A stretch of 27,480 nucleotides of DNA from positions 1-27,480 of the IMG/VR virus record IMGVR_UViG_3300010296_000059. One strand, 5' to 3'. This stretch comes from a virus. This document shows, one piece after another, positions 5,522-13,976 of this stretch. Under the pieces are notes generated by a model, which did no database searches, was not told the DNA's origin, and saw only the letters and a program-made list of their open reading frames with translations. Every line of letters starts with the position of its first letter. Within the stretch, counting starts at the first letter, position 1. Made by a program: the position numbers and the translations under genes.

Positions 5522-6203
5522 TTTTAGAAACTTTTTTAAGTATTTTTTTAATTGCTGGTTTCAATACTTTCAAAAGAATATCTGCAAGTGGTTTTGCCAT
5601 TAATGCTGAGGTGGTTGCAACAACTGCAATAGTAGATGTTGTGGTAACCATACCAGCATTAGGTATGTTATTGATTATTTGTTGAGGTATATCAAGATTT
5701 TCAGTAACTTCAATACATTCTTTTCCAACTAATTCATATCCTACAATCTTTTTGTTTCCTTGTAATATTGTTCCTATAGGATTTTTTAACTCCTGTGCTC
5801 TAGTAGGACAAATAGGTTGAGCAACAGAAGGTATAGGTTTTGATACCTCTTTAGGTAAATCTAATTTTGGTGTTTTAGTTTCTGGACTTCTCGTTTGTAT
5901 AGGTGCAGGTGAGGTTGGTATTATCTGTTCAGGTTCAAAATTAATAGGATTAAAACTGGGATAGCCAGAGTCACAAAACGTAAGAGTACCTCTTTTGTCA
6001 TCTGTAGTTAGATTGTCGTTTTTAGGGTTGTTAGTTTCATGAGCTTCTACACAACCAGGTACGTCTACAATAGGAACTCCAATATACACAGTTACAGGAG
6101 AAGCACTAGGAATTACTGACTGATTGAATGACCAGTCAGTAATTTTTGGTATGTCTAAAGATCTAATACTAATAACATTAGTATTGATTTCGGGAATTTC
6201 CAT
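5424..6203 (-). CDS. Proline-rich membrane-anchored hypothetical protein
   Basis: 259 aa. The ATG at 6203 overlaps the stop of the 42-aa gene by one base (TAATG). Residues 1-60 are beta-like (MEIPEINTNVISIRSLDIPK; SPVTVYIGVPIVDVPGC). A Pro/Thr-rich linker (about 90-130: PTSPAPIQTRSPETKTPKL) follows, then a short Cys-containing region. A hydrophobic span (about 184-205, VTTTSTIAVVATTSALMAKPL) precedes a strongly basic tail (KVLKPAIKKILKKVSKIRGK). Topology suggests a membrane- or virion-anchored protein with a basic, perhaps DNA-contacting, end. Its last 33 codons are antisense to the end of the plus-strand gene ending at 5521. Function unknown. Confidence 0.85.
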   Translation of the reverse strand: MEIPEINTNVISIRSLDIPKITDWSFNQSVIPSASPVTVYIGVPIVDVPGCVEAHETNNPKNDNLTTDDKRGTLTFCDSGYPSFNPINFEPEQIIPTSPAPIQTRSPETKTPKLDLPKEVSKPIPSVAQPICPTRAQELKNPIGTILQGNKKIVGYELVGKECIEVTENLDIPQQIINNIPNAGMVTTTSTIAVVATTSALMAKPLADILLKVLKPAIKKILKKVSKIRGKEPEILSVKERQDLQRSYSHALRSLKGKE

Positions 6204-6331
6204 TAGTCACGGAAAAAATTTACCACAGCAGTCCAGGCAGAATGAAAAGCAACGTATAGAAAGAATTTATCAACAGCATCTCTATTTGTGTTGTTGACGA
6301 TTCCCTTTTTTTTATATCCAGAACTAGCCAT
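6203..6331 (-). CDS. 42-aa small hypothetical protein
   Basis: An ATG at 6331 opens a 42-residue frame (MASSGYKKKGIVNNTNRDAV, then DKFFLYVAFHSAWTAVVNFFRD) whose TAA overlaps the next ATG by one base. The N-terminus is basic and polar; the C-terminal half is an aromatic, probably membrane-interacting helix. The coupled overlap and clean composition argue that it is real despite its size. It sits with three other small membrane-type genes of probable virion or membrane role. Function unknown. Confidence 0.8.
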   Translation of the reverse strand: MASSGYKKKGIVNNTNRDAVDKFFLYVAFHSAWTAVVNFFRD

Positions 6332-6370
6332 AGTGTTTTTAATGTTAATTTAAAATATATTTAATAAATT

Positions 6371-6652
6371 TTAAAAAGGTATAACACCTCCAGTAACATT
6401 AGGCACAGAATTTTGTGAGGATTCGTTAACAATACCCCCAGTCATATTAGGCATCTCTGGCATTTCTGGCATCAGTCCACCAACAATTCCAGGAACAGCA
6501 TCCATAACTGCTTTTTTTACTTCTTCAGTTGCTTTTTCTCTTGCTTCTTCAACAAGAGTGTCAACGTTTTTATACAAATAAAATGCTCCACCCAAGACTG
6601 ATAAGGATACCAGTCCTGATAGTAAAGCAACAATATTAATTAATTTTTGCAT
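6371..6652 (-). CDS. Small membrane-anchored hypothetical protein
   Basis: 93 aa from ATG 6652, which overlaps the end of the upstream gene by 17 nt. An N-terminal membrane span (about residues 5-27, INIVALLSGLVSLSVLGGAF) is followed by a charged coiled-coil-like helix (VDTLVEEAREKATEEVKKAV) and a Pro/Met/Gly-rich tail with repeats (MPEMPEMPNMTGGIV and SVPNVTGGVIPF). The tail ends share an NxTGG(V/I) motif. The anchor plus helix plus repeat tail would suit a virion or baseplate-associated peptide. Function unknown. Confidence 0.82.
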   Translation of the reverse strand: MQKLINIVALLSGLVSLSVLGGAFYLYKNVDTLVEEAREKATEEVKKAVMDAVPGIVGGLMPEMPEMPNMTGGIVNESSQNSVPNVTGGVIPF

Positions 6653-6947
6653 CTTTCTTTGTCTCCACAGCGGAAATAACTTCTGGTTCTTTTTTCTGTA
6701 CTACTTTGGCATTTGCACCACCGCCATTTTTAGCAGGGCTTAATCCAAATGCAGCTAAAGATCCAGAAAAAACAGAAGCAATAAACGTAGGATCAAAGTC
6801 TAAAATCTTTTGACCATTTGGAAGACGAACATACGAAAATGTTAGAAGTGAAGCGGACCAAATTAGTATCACTACTTTAACCAAATCACCTAACCATTCT
6901 TTCTTTTCATCATGGTCCCTTTCTTCTAATGGTTTTTTAATAACCAT
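6636..6947 (-). CDS. Small membrane protein
   Basis: 103 aa from the second ATG at 6947 (MVIKKPLEERDHDEKKEWLG). The frame also has an ATG at 6965, but the late promoter at 6969-6976 would start RNA near 6963, so the second start is preferred. A charged N-terminus leads to a membrane span (about residues 21-39, LVKVVILIWSASLLTFSYV). A second moderately hydrophobic segment (FIASVFSGSLAAFGLSPAK) and a Lys/Glu-rich tail follow. The span-loop-span plan with short size would also suit a holin, but nothing proves that; the neighbours look structural. It is first in a four-gene unit with the 93-, 42- and 259-aa genes. Confidence 0.78.
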   Translation of the reverse strand: MVIKKPLEERDHDEKKEWLGDLVKVVILIWSASLLTFSYVRLPNGQKILDFDPTFIASVFSGSLAAFGLSPAKNGGGANAKVVQKKEPEVISAVETKKDAKIN

Positions 6948-6968
6948 TGATGAGAAGCAAGGCATTAC

Positions 6969-6976
6969 TATTTATC
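6969..6976 (-). promoter_or_regulatory. T4-type late promoter, leftward
   Basis: Minus strand GATAAATA, 7 of 8 to consensus, just upstream of the 103-aa gene. It abuts a matching rightward element at 6977-6984, forming a 16-nt near-perfect inverted repeat. Confidence 0.5.
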
Positions 6977-6984
6977 AATAAATA
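6977..6984 (+). promoter_or_regulatory. T4-type late promoter, rightward
   Basis: AATAAATA, 7 of 8 to consensus, 24 nt upstream of the ATG at 7008. It pairs head to head with the leftward element at 6969-6976. Confidence 0.5.
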
Positions 6985-7007
6985 AACATGATAGGTGCTC
7001 TCCAACA

Positions 7008-9284
7008 ATGGCAAAGAAAAGGTTTAACAAATTTGGATTAAAGAGAGACTTGAATTTATCTGATGTTCCTGATAAAACTCTAGCTCTCAACAACCTTTTA
7101 TCTGGTCTTGCTACAGGCACGGAAACTTTTACTACAGAAGATTTAAATGTAATAAAAAATATAAACTTAACAAATGTAACAAATTCAACATTTGAATCTG
7201 TCTCAGATATTACTGTTAAAAAATTAACGTCAAATGGTCAATTAAGAACATACGATCCTCTAATTACATTATCAAATAGATTTGATAAAGCATACTTTAC
7301 CACAGCAAATCCATTTTTCTATGGTGGTGATGGACTTGATGCAACTTATTACGATACAGAAGCAATCATAAGAACAACTCCTGGAGACGCATCAAGTGAC
7401 TTTACTGGTATAAATTCTAACCTAGTATTAAAATCAGATAACGAATGGGGATTTGGCGATTTTCTTTTTGGATCCAAATTTACAACAGAAACTTCCACTT
7501 CTTTTGGAGCAGTTCAATGGGAAGGATACATCAAACCATTTGTTGATGGAGACCATACATTAGTAATAAGGACAAATTGTTTTCTAAAAGTAGAATTTGA
7601 CGACAAAACTGAATCAAGAGATTTTACTTATAATCCAAGTAAAGATACATATGATTATAACAACTATGATTTTACAAAACTAACTACACTAGTAGACAAA
7701 ACAAAACTAGATCAATCAAACGACTTAGAAACTGCAGTTATTAATGGAACATCACAATCTCTTGGAACTAATGAATCAAATTCTATTTCTTTAGGTTCTT
7801 TAGTAGCTTGGGAAGCATATAAAATAAGAATAACTTTGTTCGTAGATCAAGAATCTGTTCCAGAAAATAGATTTATAGATAAAAAAATTGAATTTAATTT
7901 AATACCTCCATCATCTAGCGTTTCAACAAATATTAACTACAAACTTTTATACGGGAAAAATTATTTTCAAAACTACGACATCGGAGATTTTAAAGAATTT
8001 GTTGACAACTCTATTAGTGTTGGCGGAACAGAGGTAGGATTAAAAGGAACTATTGGAGATGTTCAAGGAACTTTTGAAAGTCAAACTCCAGGAATTGGAG
8101 ATAGTTATAGCAATGTAAATAATATAAATCCAATTATTTCATATTACAAATTTCCAAATAGTAGAACAGATGTAGAAAATATAATAAGTGGATGTAATAT
8201 TACGAGTGGCGTAGACACCATCAGTATTTCAAATAATTTACCAAGTTCAACTGAAGGAATAGAAACTGGAAATTATGTATTTGGTCCAGGTATTCAGTCA
8301 GGAACTAGAGTTGTAACAGTTGTAGTTAATAATAGTATACAAATATATCCATCTCCTACTCAAACTACCACTAATACAGATTTAACTTTTGTTGATCACA
8401 GAGGGTTAGTTGCATATGGAACAGGAGATGTTTATGAAAATAGAATTGATAATATAACAAATGAATTCAACCTTACAGATATCAAAGAAAATCAAATCGT
8501 TTTATCTAATGGTCTTTCTTTTTTATATGATGATAGTATTGCCAACATCTCAAACATTAATGCAGTAGGAAGATTGTCAAGTGAATATAACGGAACAACA
8601 ATCTTATTAAAAGATTCTAATACTACTTTAATAGGAAACCAATTATTTTATGTTTATGAAACAACAGGTCTTGTAGATAATGGTTTAAAAAATTTCTGTC
8701 AGGGAGTTTTAAAAGCAAGATTACTAGCATCACAAACTGATACAACTTCAAATAGTGTTGATATTCTTTTAGACGATGTTACTGGCATTACAACAAACAT
8801 GTTTGTACATGCATTTCCATCCGTAAACTTTGCTCAAAGATTGGATGGAACAGCAGATGAGTTGTATAGCAGAGTTCAAGTAACTAACATTAACGGAAAC
8901 ACATTAACTATTACTGGCATTGGTGGAGACCCTGCATTATTATCTGGTCTAGAATACAACCCCGCAAAGATTAAAAATATTGTATTTACAGCAACAGATG
9001 TAAACAAAGAGGTATGTTTTAAACCTACTGATACATCACCTCCATTCTCTGCAAATGCTTCTGGTTTAACTACACCATTTGATGTGGCACTAGTGAATGA
9101 TTTTACTAGTAATGGTGGAGGGGTATTAAATAATGATTCAAAAGTAACTTACTCTGCTTTAGAAATCAAACACGATACCAATATTGCTGGAAATGTAATA
9201 ACATACAACAACGAAAATGTAACTGAGTATCTACCAATAGAAGATGTGGAAGGAAACAATTTTTACATTTTACTAGGTAGCTGA
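7008..9284 (+). CDS. Tail fibre/adhesin with PA14-like domain
   Basis: 758 aa. Residues 12-30 (LKRDLNLSDVPDKTLALNN) match the N-termini of the 454-aa and 1111-aa proteins, suggesting a shared virion-docking motif. Residues about 102-205 look like a PA14 carbohydrate-binding domain: GGDGLDATYYDT opens it and VQWEGYIKPFVDGDHTLVIR with LKVEFDD resembles the PA14 core. The rest is Asn/Thr/Ser-rich beta repeats typical of phage fibres, with no cysteine-rich region. It ends EGNNFYILLGS, like the end of the convergent 454-aa protein. Likely role: recognition of host surface glycans. It is the only plus-strand gene in the fibre block and its last 12 nt overlap the convergent neighbour. Structural role is confident; PA14 assignment is moderate. 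Confidence 0.85.
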   Translation: MAKKRFNKFGLKRDLNLSDVPDKTLALNNLLSGLATGTETFTTEDLNVIKNINLTNVTNSTFESVSDITVKKLTSNGQLRTYDPLITLSNRFDKAYFTTANPFFYGGDGLDATYYDTEAIIRTTPGDASSDFTGINSNLVLKSDNEWGFGDFLFGSKFTTETSTSFGAVQWEGYIKPFVDGDHTLVIRTNCFLKVEFDDKTESRDFTYNPSKDTYDYNNYDFTKLTTLVDKTKLDQSNDLETAVINGTSQSLGTNESNSISLGSLVAWEAYKIRITLFVDQESVPENRFIDKKIEFNLIPPSSSVSTNINYKLLYGKNYFQNYDIGDFKEFVDNSISVGGTEVGLKGTIGDVQGTFESQTPGIGDSYSNVNNINPIISYYKFPNSRTDVENIISGCNITSGVDTISISNNLPSSTEGIETGNYVFGPGIQSGTRVVTVVVNNSIQIYPSPTQTTTNTDLTFVDHRGLVAYGTGDVYENRIDNITNEFNLTDIKENQIVLSNGLSFLYDDSIANISNINAVGRLSSEYNGTTILLKDSNTTLIGNQLFYVYETTGLVDNGLKNFCQGVLKARLLASQTDTTSNSVDILLDDVTGITTNMFVHAFPSVNFAQRLDGTADELYSRVQVTNINGNTLTITGIGGDPALLSGLEYNPAKIKNIVFTATDVNKEVCFKPTDTSPPFSANASGLTTPFDVALVNDFTSNGGGVLNNDSKVTYSALEIKHDTNIAGNVITYNNENVTEYLPIEDVEGNNFYILLGS

Positions 9285-10637
9285 ATCAGTTAAAAGTAAA
9301 TTATATTCTTCACCATTAATAAGGACTGGAAGTTTGTGAGTAAACTTTTGATTTGGAATAATATTAGGAGCACTTTCAACAACCACAGATTGAATATTGT
9401 CAACAGAAATTGGATCTCCTTTTAATATCATGTTACCAATACTCATTTCTTGTTGAGTTGGATCGCTTCCAGCACCTAAAGAAGCAGCAGAATATTCTAA
9501 TGTAGACGTGTTAAGTTCCCATGGTGATGTGTTGTCAGAGAATGATCGCAACTTAATAATATTTTCTTTTGAAGAATTTGGATCAAGAATAAAAACTCCA
9601 GGACTTGTTTCTCCAAATATTTCTGCCGTTCCATCATTAAAATTATCTGGATCAATAGTAGTTAAACTTCCCTCAATTTTAATAGGATTTTCCGAAAAAA
9701 CATTATTAATTGATCTAACATATTTTGTTTGCTTAAAGAAATTAGAAGAGTCTAATATACTTTCAAGGTAATTAAAATTATCATTAATGCTTCTAAATCT
9801 AATATTATTTGAAAATGAAAATTCTTGTGTTTCTTCTACTACATTTTCAGAGTCTGGAAATACAAGATTAATTAAATTTTGTTGGGTGACTTCATTAGTA
9901 CGTTGGAAAACTAATGGGTTATCTACAGGGTCAGATAATAAAATTGGATTGACTAATTGACCTCTTACATATTCTGTTGCAATTTGAAATCTATCAGTTC
10001 CATTAGACAAAACAACATAGTATTTTTGACTATATGATAAAGGACTTGGTAGAGGTAAGTATTCGTTTATAGCATAAACATATCTAGTATTTTGATCTGG
10101 AGGAAGATTAACAGATGGAGCATAGTTTCCAGGAGGATTAGTAAATCTATCAGAATACCCAGTATCTTCTAATACTAAACTATTAACAGAAGTAATAGAT
10201 TTTATTAAAAATCCTTTGTCATTAAAAAATGTAGGGGATGGACCATCAAAATAAGAATCAACTATTGTCATTCTACTGCCAATAGAATTATTATTTAAAT
10301 TATGATTTCCACTAAATGTAATTGTTAGTTCATCATTTACATAATCATATACAATATCATTAATTTTTCTTGCACCTTTAAAGTTTATTACATCACCATT
10401 TCCATAACAAGACAAAAGATCAAAAGTAAATAAAGTACTTTGTCCTAAAACAGATACAGAAAATCCTTCTTCGCCTGGTTTATATAAAAGTTTAGTTGAA
10501 TTTTTAGTATTGGCATAAAAAACTGAGAGGTCACTTGAAATGCTACCTCCACCTAAGTTGTTTATAGTTAGAGTTTTGTCAGGAGTTTCTTCTAAATTTA
10601 AATTCCTGACATATCCTTGATTAGCTGTTATTGCCAT
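9273..10637 (-). CDS. Tail fibre/virion structural protein
   Basis: 454 aa. The N-terminus (YVRNLNLEETPDKTLTINNL, within residues 9-28) matches the convergent 758-aa protein and the 1111-aa protein. The middle has the beta-rich segment YVVLSNGTDRFQIAT, of a kind common in phage tail proteins. The C-terminus (KLPVLINGEEYNLLLTD) resembles the end of the 758-aa protein. The ATG overlaps the stop of the 1111-aa gene by one base (TAATG), so it is the last gene of the leftward fibre operon. No enzymatic motif. Likely a short fibre or fibre tip; could be an adaptor linking the leucine-rich-repeat protein to the baseplate. Confidence 0.82.
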   Translation of the reverse strand: MAITANQGYVRNLNLEETPDKTLTINNLGGGSISSDLSVFYANTKNSTKLLYKPGEEGFSVSVLGQSTLFTFDLLSCYGNGDVINFKGARKINDIVYDYVNDELTITFSGNHNLNNNSIGSRMTIVDSYFDGPSPTFFNDKGFLIKSITSVNSLVLEDTGYSDRFTNPPGNYAPSVNLPPDQNTRYVYAINEYLPLPSPLSYSQKYYVVLSNGTDRFQIATEYVRGQLVNPILLSDPVDNPLVFQRTNEVTQQNLINLVFPDSENVVEETQEFSFSNNIRFRSINDNFNYLESILDSSNFFKQTKYVRSINNVFSENPIKIEGSLTTIDPDNFNDGTAEIFGETSPGVFILDPNSSKENIIKLRSFSDNTSPWELNTSTLEYSAASLGAGSDPTQQEMSIGNMILKGDPISVDNIQSVVVESAPNIIPNQKFTHKLPVLINGEEYNLLLTDSAT

Positions 10638-13600
10638 TAGTTACTTATCTGAACTGACCAACCTTTTGATCTTAAAAATTCTGCTGCTGCAATACCAACA
10701 AAGACACTAGTGTCTACTACGGAAGTAATACTTTGAACTGTCAAATTCAATTCTCTAGTTATTATATTTCCAGTTATATCTTCAAATCTAATATTTGATG
10801 GTGTTGTTAATTGATCATCAACAGAATAAAAAGCTCCACCACTATTTATTGTTACAGCATAATTTGCACTATTATAATATCTCTCAATAACAGAACTAAC
10901 ACTAACAGTAACATCATTTTGTATAGTGATAGTATCTCCCGCAGTATATCCTGCCCCTCCAGAAACTAGAGTTACTCCTGTTACTTTTCCATTACCATCA
11001 ACAGAAACAGATACTTGAGATGCACTACCACCTGTTGGTGGATTCTCATCAGCAAATGTTCCACTAGTGTATGGAGATAGAGTATCAGAAACACTAGTAA
11101 CATCAATTACAATAGTATTTTGAACAGTAATAGTATCTCCTACAATATATCCTTCACCACCAGATAAAATTCCTACATTAGTAACTTCACCATTTACATC
11201 AGTAGTAATAGTAACAGAGGCTGCAACACCTCCTGCTGGTGGATTTTGATCTGTAAAATTACCAGAAGTATATGGAGAAGATGGGGCATTATAAGTTCCC
11301 AAACCATCAACTATACCTTGCGATTGAATATTTCTAGGTGCGCTAAATGAAGTTGATATTTGCGTAACAGCATTTTCATCATAACTAGAAGAAACATCAA
11401 ATTTTATTTGAGATGATACTCCACTTCCACCACTAAGATTAAACGTATAACTTTGATTTACAGGGAAGTAATTAAGAGGGACATTAATATTATTACCAAA
11501 CCCAGTTATCACACCATTTTCAATCGTAGGTTGATTGATAGGATCAAATGCAGATATGATTCCAGGCGTTACGGGGTATGGAGAAGGAGAATCATTTGAT
11601 CCACTTAAATTAACTACTACAGATCCACGAGTAAATGCATTGTAATTATCAACAAGATCAAATAATATATTATCAACTGCAGTTGTAGATAATGAATTTA
11701 CAGAAAGATCTAAAGATTTTAATTTTGATAATAACTCAAGTCCAGAACTCCTAGCGTAACTAGTGTATTGATTGTTAGACAAATCAACTATTTCTACATT
11801 AGGACAAGACACTCCTAAATTAGGCAAACTACCAGTAAAATTATTGGAGGATGCAAGTAAAGTTTTTAAATTAACTACATTAAAACCACTAGAAATAGAA
11901 TCTAGATTATTATTTGAAACGTTTATGTAACTCAAGGAAGATTTACTAGTGTATTGTAAATTGCCTGTAAAATTATTATCTTGCAAGAAAATATTTACTA
12001 TACCATTTGCACTAGCAAAGTTTGGTAGTGTAGATGACCATCCTTGACCATTACTTCTAACATCTACTAATGCATTACAAGTTTCTAAGTTTGGAAATGC
12101 TCCTGTAAATCTTCCTGCCGCATACAAACGAAGATTTCTAAGAGTATCTTCTACAGGAAGGAAAGTATTAACATCTACAGGACCAGCAAAATTTACATTA
12201 TTTACACTTAAGTAAAAATTTGTAAGAGATACAGAATCAATAAAAGTGTCATCATATAAACACTTTATATCTGTCCCTTTTTCTGGTCTTCCTGCAATTA
12301 AATTGTTACAAAAACGAAGATCAAGAGTTTTTAGACTTCTGTTCCCTATAAATTTTGGAATATATCCAGATACAGAAGTATTTGCATACAAAGAAAGTGA
12401 TTCAAGACTTGTACATCCACTAAACTTATAAGAAGCATCTGTTAGTCCTGTTGGTTCAGGTAAAGTTCCATCCCAGTTATTAAACAAAGATCCAAATCCA
12501 ATTGTATTAAATGTAGAAGAAAATGAAACTAAAGCACCTTTGTTTTGCATGTTGGGACAACTGAGTCTAGTAGCCCCAATATTAACTGATTTAATATTAT
12601 TACTAGCGATTTGAAAATTATTTTTTTCTAGATTACGATTTAAAAATACACTTAATGTTTCTAAAGAATTTAATTGTTCTATTGATAGTTCGTTGTTTGT
12701 ATTATTTGGTGATCCTATGCTTCTAAAGTCATTATAAGACGCATTTAAAAATCTAAGTTTATGCGTATCAGTATTATTAATATCACCAAAAAAGAAAGGC
12801 AATTCTCCAGTAGGATTTGTGCTATCTGGATAGAATATATTACTAGTGCTGCCAGGAGTGTTTATGTCTAAACGTATTAGATCTTCAAATTTTGTAAAAA
12901 TTCCTTGTTCAATGCCACCAACAAAACAATTTTGTAAATAAATTTCTCTAAGTGTATTTGGTAATTTATCAGCAATGTTTTGATTTAATCTTCTTTCATC
13001 TGCGTTACTAGAATTAAAGAATTTATTATTACGTAAGTCTAATTTTTCTAAAGAAAGTGCTAAGAAATTTACATCTGGAAAATCTACGAGTCCATTGTTT
13101 TGGAAAATCAAAGTATTTAAATTATCAAATCTTATTTTTGGAAGTGATCTTATGTTGCTATTGGAAATAGATATAGATGTAATTTGAAGAGGATTTTTAT
13201 ATATTTCAATAGTTCTTTGATCTGCAAGTGGATTTTTATAATCCAATCTATTTCCAAGGTTTGGAAAGTCTTCTATCCCTGAAGTTGATATGACTCTCCA
13301 ACTTGTAGACACTCCTCCGTTGGTTTCAATTTCTGCCAAAAAATTTCTAAAGTATCCAGTAAATTTAATTGGTATACCTTTCATTGCATAGATGTATTTG
13401 TCAACTCCATTTAAATTAATCTTAATTCTATGAGTTGGGACTTCAGAATCAAATTGTTTTGTATTTGCAATCGTTCTTGTTTTTATCTTACCAACTTTTA
13501 AAGTTCCACCAATTTCTACATCAGCACCATATGAAATGGTATTACCAATAGTGCTCCACGAACTTACTCTTGATGTAGAGATGTCACCCCATTTTAAGAC

Positions 13601-13972
13601 AGGCGTAGATCCAGGGGTTGCAGGGTCTGGTTCTGTATCTAGTATAGGATACCTAAAAGCAGTAGAACCAATTCCACCAGCAACTTTAAGATTTCCTCTT
13701 AATTGAAAATCAGCACCACCAGAGTCAGATAAAAGACCTGAGTAGGTTGTAACATCGTTTATGTATCTATCAAAAGTTTTCCATACAGGAACATCTAAAT
13801 TAGAAATAGTCTGAAGATCATCTCTGTCAAATCCAGAAATAGATATATCTCTAATAACTTCAAGATCTTTTTTATCAATACCAAGGTTTACTAAAGCCGT
13901 ATTTCTATCTGGAATATCAGCAAGTGATAAAGAAGCAGAAAGTCCAAATATCCTATCATTTTTAATAGCCAT
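10637..13972 (-). CDS. Leucine-rich-repeat tail fibre/adhesin
   Basis: 1111 aa. Residues about 9-31 carry the docking motif shared with the 454- and 758-aa proteins. Residues about 270-770 are leucine-rich repeats, for example SLEKLDLRNNKF, TLREIYLQN, SLKTLDLRFCNNL, LSYINVSNNNLDSI and LKSLDLSVNSLS. Several have plant-type flavour (NNFTGSLPNL, RFTGAFPNL, VSGYIPKFIG), matching the LxGxIP extension. Residues about 899-1030 hold two 67-residue repeats (SPYTSGxFxDxNPPxGG ... GGxGYxxGDTITxQN), then a GGAFYSVDDQL copy. Leucine-rich repeats form curved protein- or glycan-binding solenoids, so a host-recognition role is inferred. It lies in the late fibre operon, 4 nt after the 1403-aa gene. Such repeats are not typical of T4-like fibres. 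Confidence 0.9.
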   Translation of the reverse strand: MAIKNDRIFGLSASLSLADIPDRNTALVNLGIDKKDLEVIRDISISGFDRDDLQTISNLDVPVWKTFDRYINDVTTYSGLLSDSGGADFQLRGNLKVAGGIGSTAFRYPILDTEPDPATPGSTPVLKWGDISTSRVSSWSTIGNTISYGADVEIGGTLKVGKIKTRTIANTKQFDSEVPTHRIKINLNGVDKYIYAMKGIPIKFTGYFRNFLAEIETNGGVSTSWRVISTSGIEDFPNLGNRLDYKNPLADQRTIEIYKNPLQITSISISNSNIRSLPKIRFDNLNTLIFQNNGLVDFPDVNFLALSLEKLDLRNNKFFNSSNADERRLNQNIADKLPNTLREIYLQNCFVGGIEQGIFTKFEDLIRLDINTPGSTSNIFYPDSTNPTGELPFFFGDINNTDTHKLRFLNASYNDFRSIGSPNNTNNELSIEQLNSLETLSVFLNRNLEKNNFQIASNNIKSVNIGATRLSCPNMQNKGALVSFSSTFNTIGFGSLFNNWDGTLPEPTGLTDASYKFSGCTSLESLSLYANTSVSGYIPKFIGNRSLKTLDLRFCNNLIAGRPEKGTDIKCLYDDTFIDSVSLTNFYLSVNNVNFAGPVDVNTFLPVEDTLRNLRLYAAGRFTGAFPNLETCNALVDVRSNGQGWSSTLPNFASANGIVNIFLQDNNFTGNLQYTSKSSLSYINVSNNNLDSISSGFNVVNLKTLLASSNNFTGSLPNLGVSCPNVEIVDLSNNQYTSYARSSGLELLSKLKSLDLSVNSLSTTAVDNILFDLVDNYNAFTRGSVVVNLSGSNDSPSPYPVTPGIISAFDPINQPTIENGVITGFGNNINVPLNYFPVNQSYTFNLSGGSGVSSQIKFDVSSSYDENAVTQISTSFSAPRNIQSQGIVDGLGTYNAPSSPYTSGNFTDQNPPAGGVAASVTITTDVNGEVTNVGILSGGEGYIVGDTITVQNTIVIDVTSVSDTLSPYTSGTFADENPPTGGSASQVSVSVDGNGKVTGVTLVSGGAGYTAGDTITIQNDVTVSVSSVIERYYNSANYAVTINSGGAFYSVDDQLTTPSNIRFEDITGNIITRELNLTVQSITSVVDTSVFVGIAAAEFLRSKGWSVQISN
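10880..11278 (-). repeat. Two tandem 67-codon repeats in the LRR protein
   Basis: The copies start at 11278 and 11077, exactly 201 nt apart. Both encode SPYTSG(N/T)F(T/A)D(Q/E)NPP(A/T)GG and end with GYxxGDTIT(V/I)QN. The reading frame is kept, so it is a recent in-frame duplication or a selected beta-repeat. Confidence 0.85.
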
Positions 13973-13976
13973 ATTT

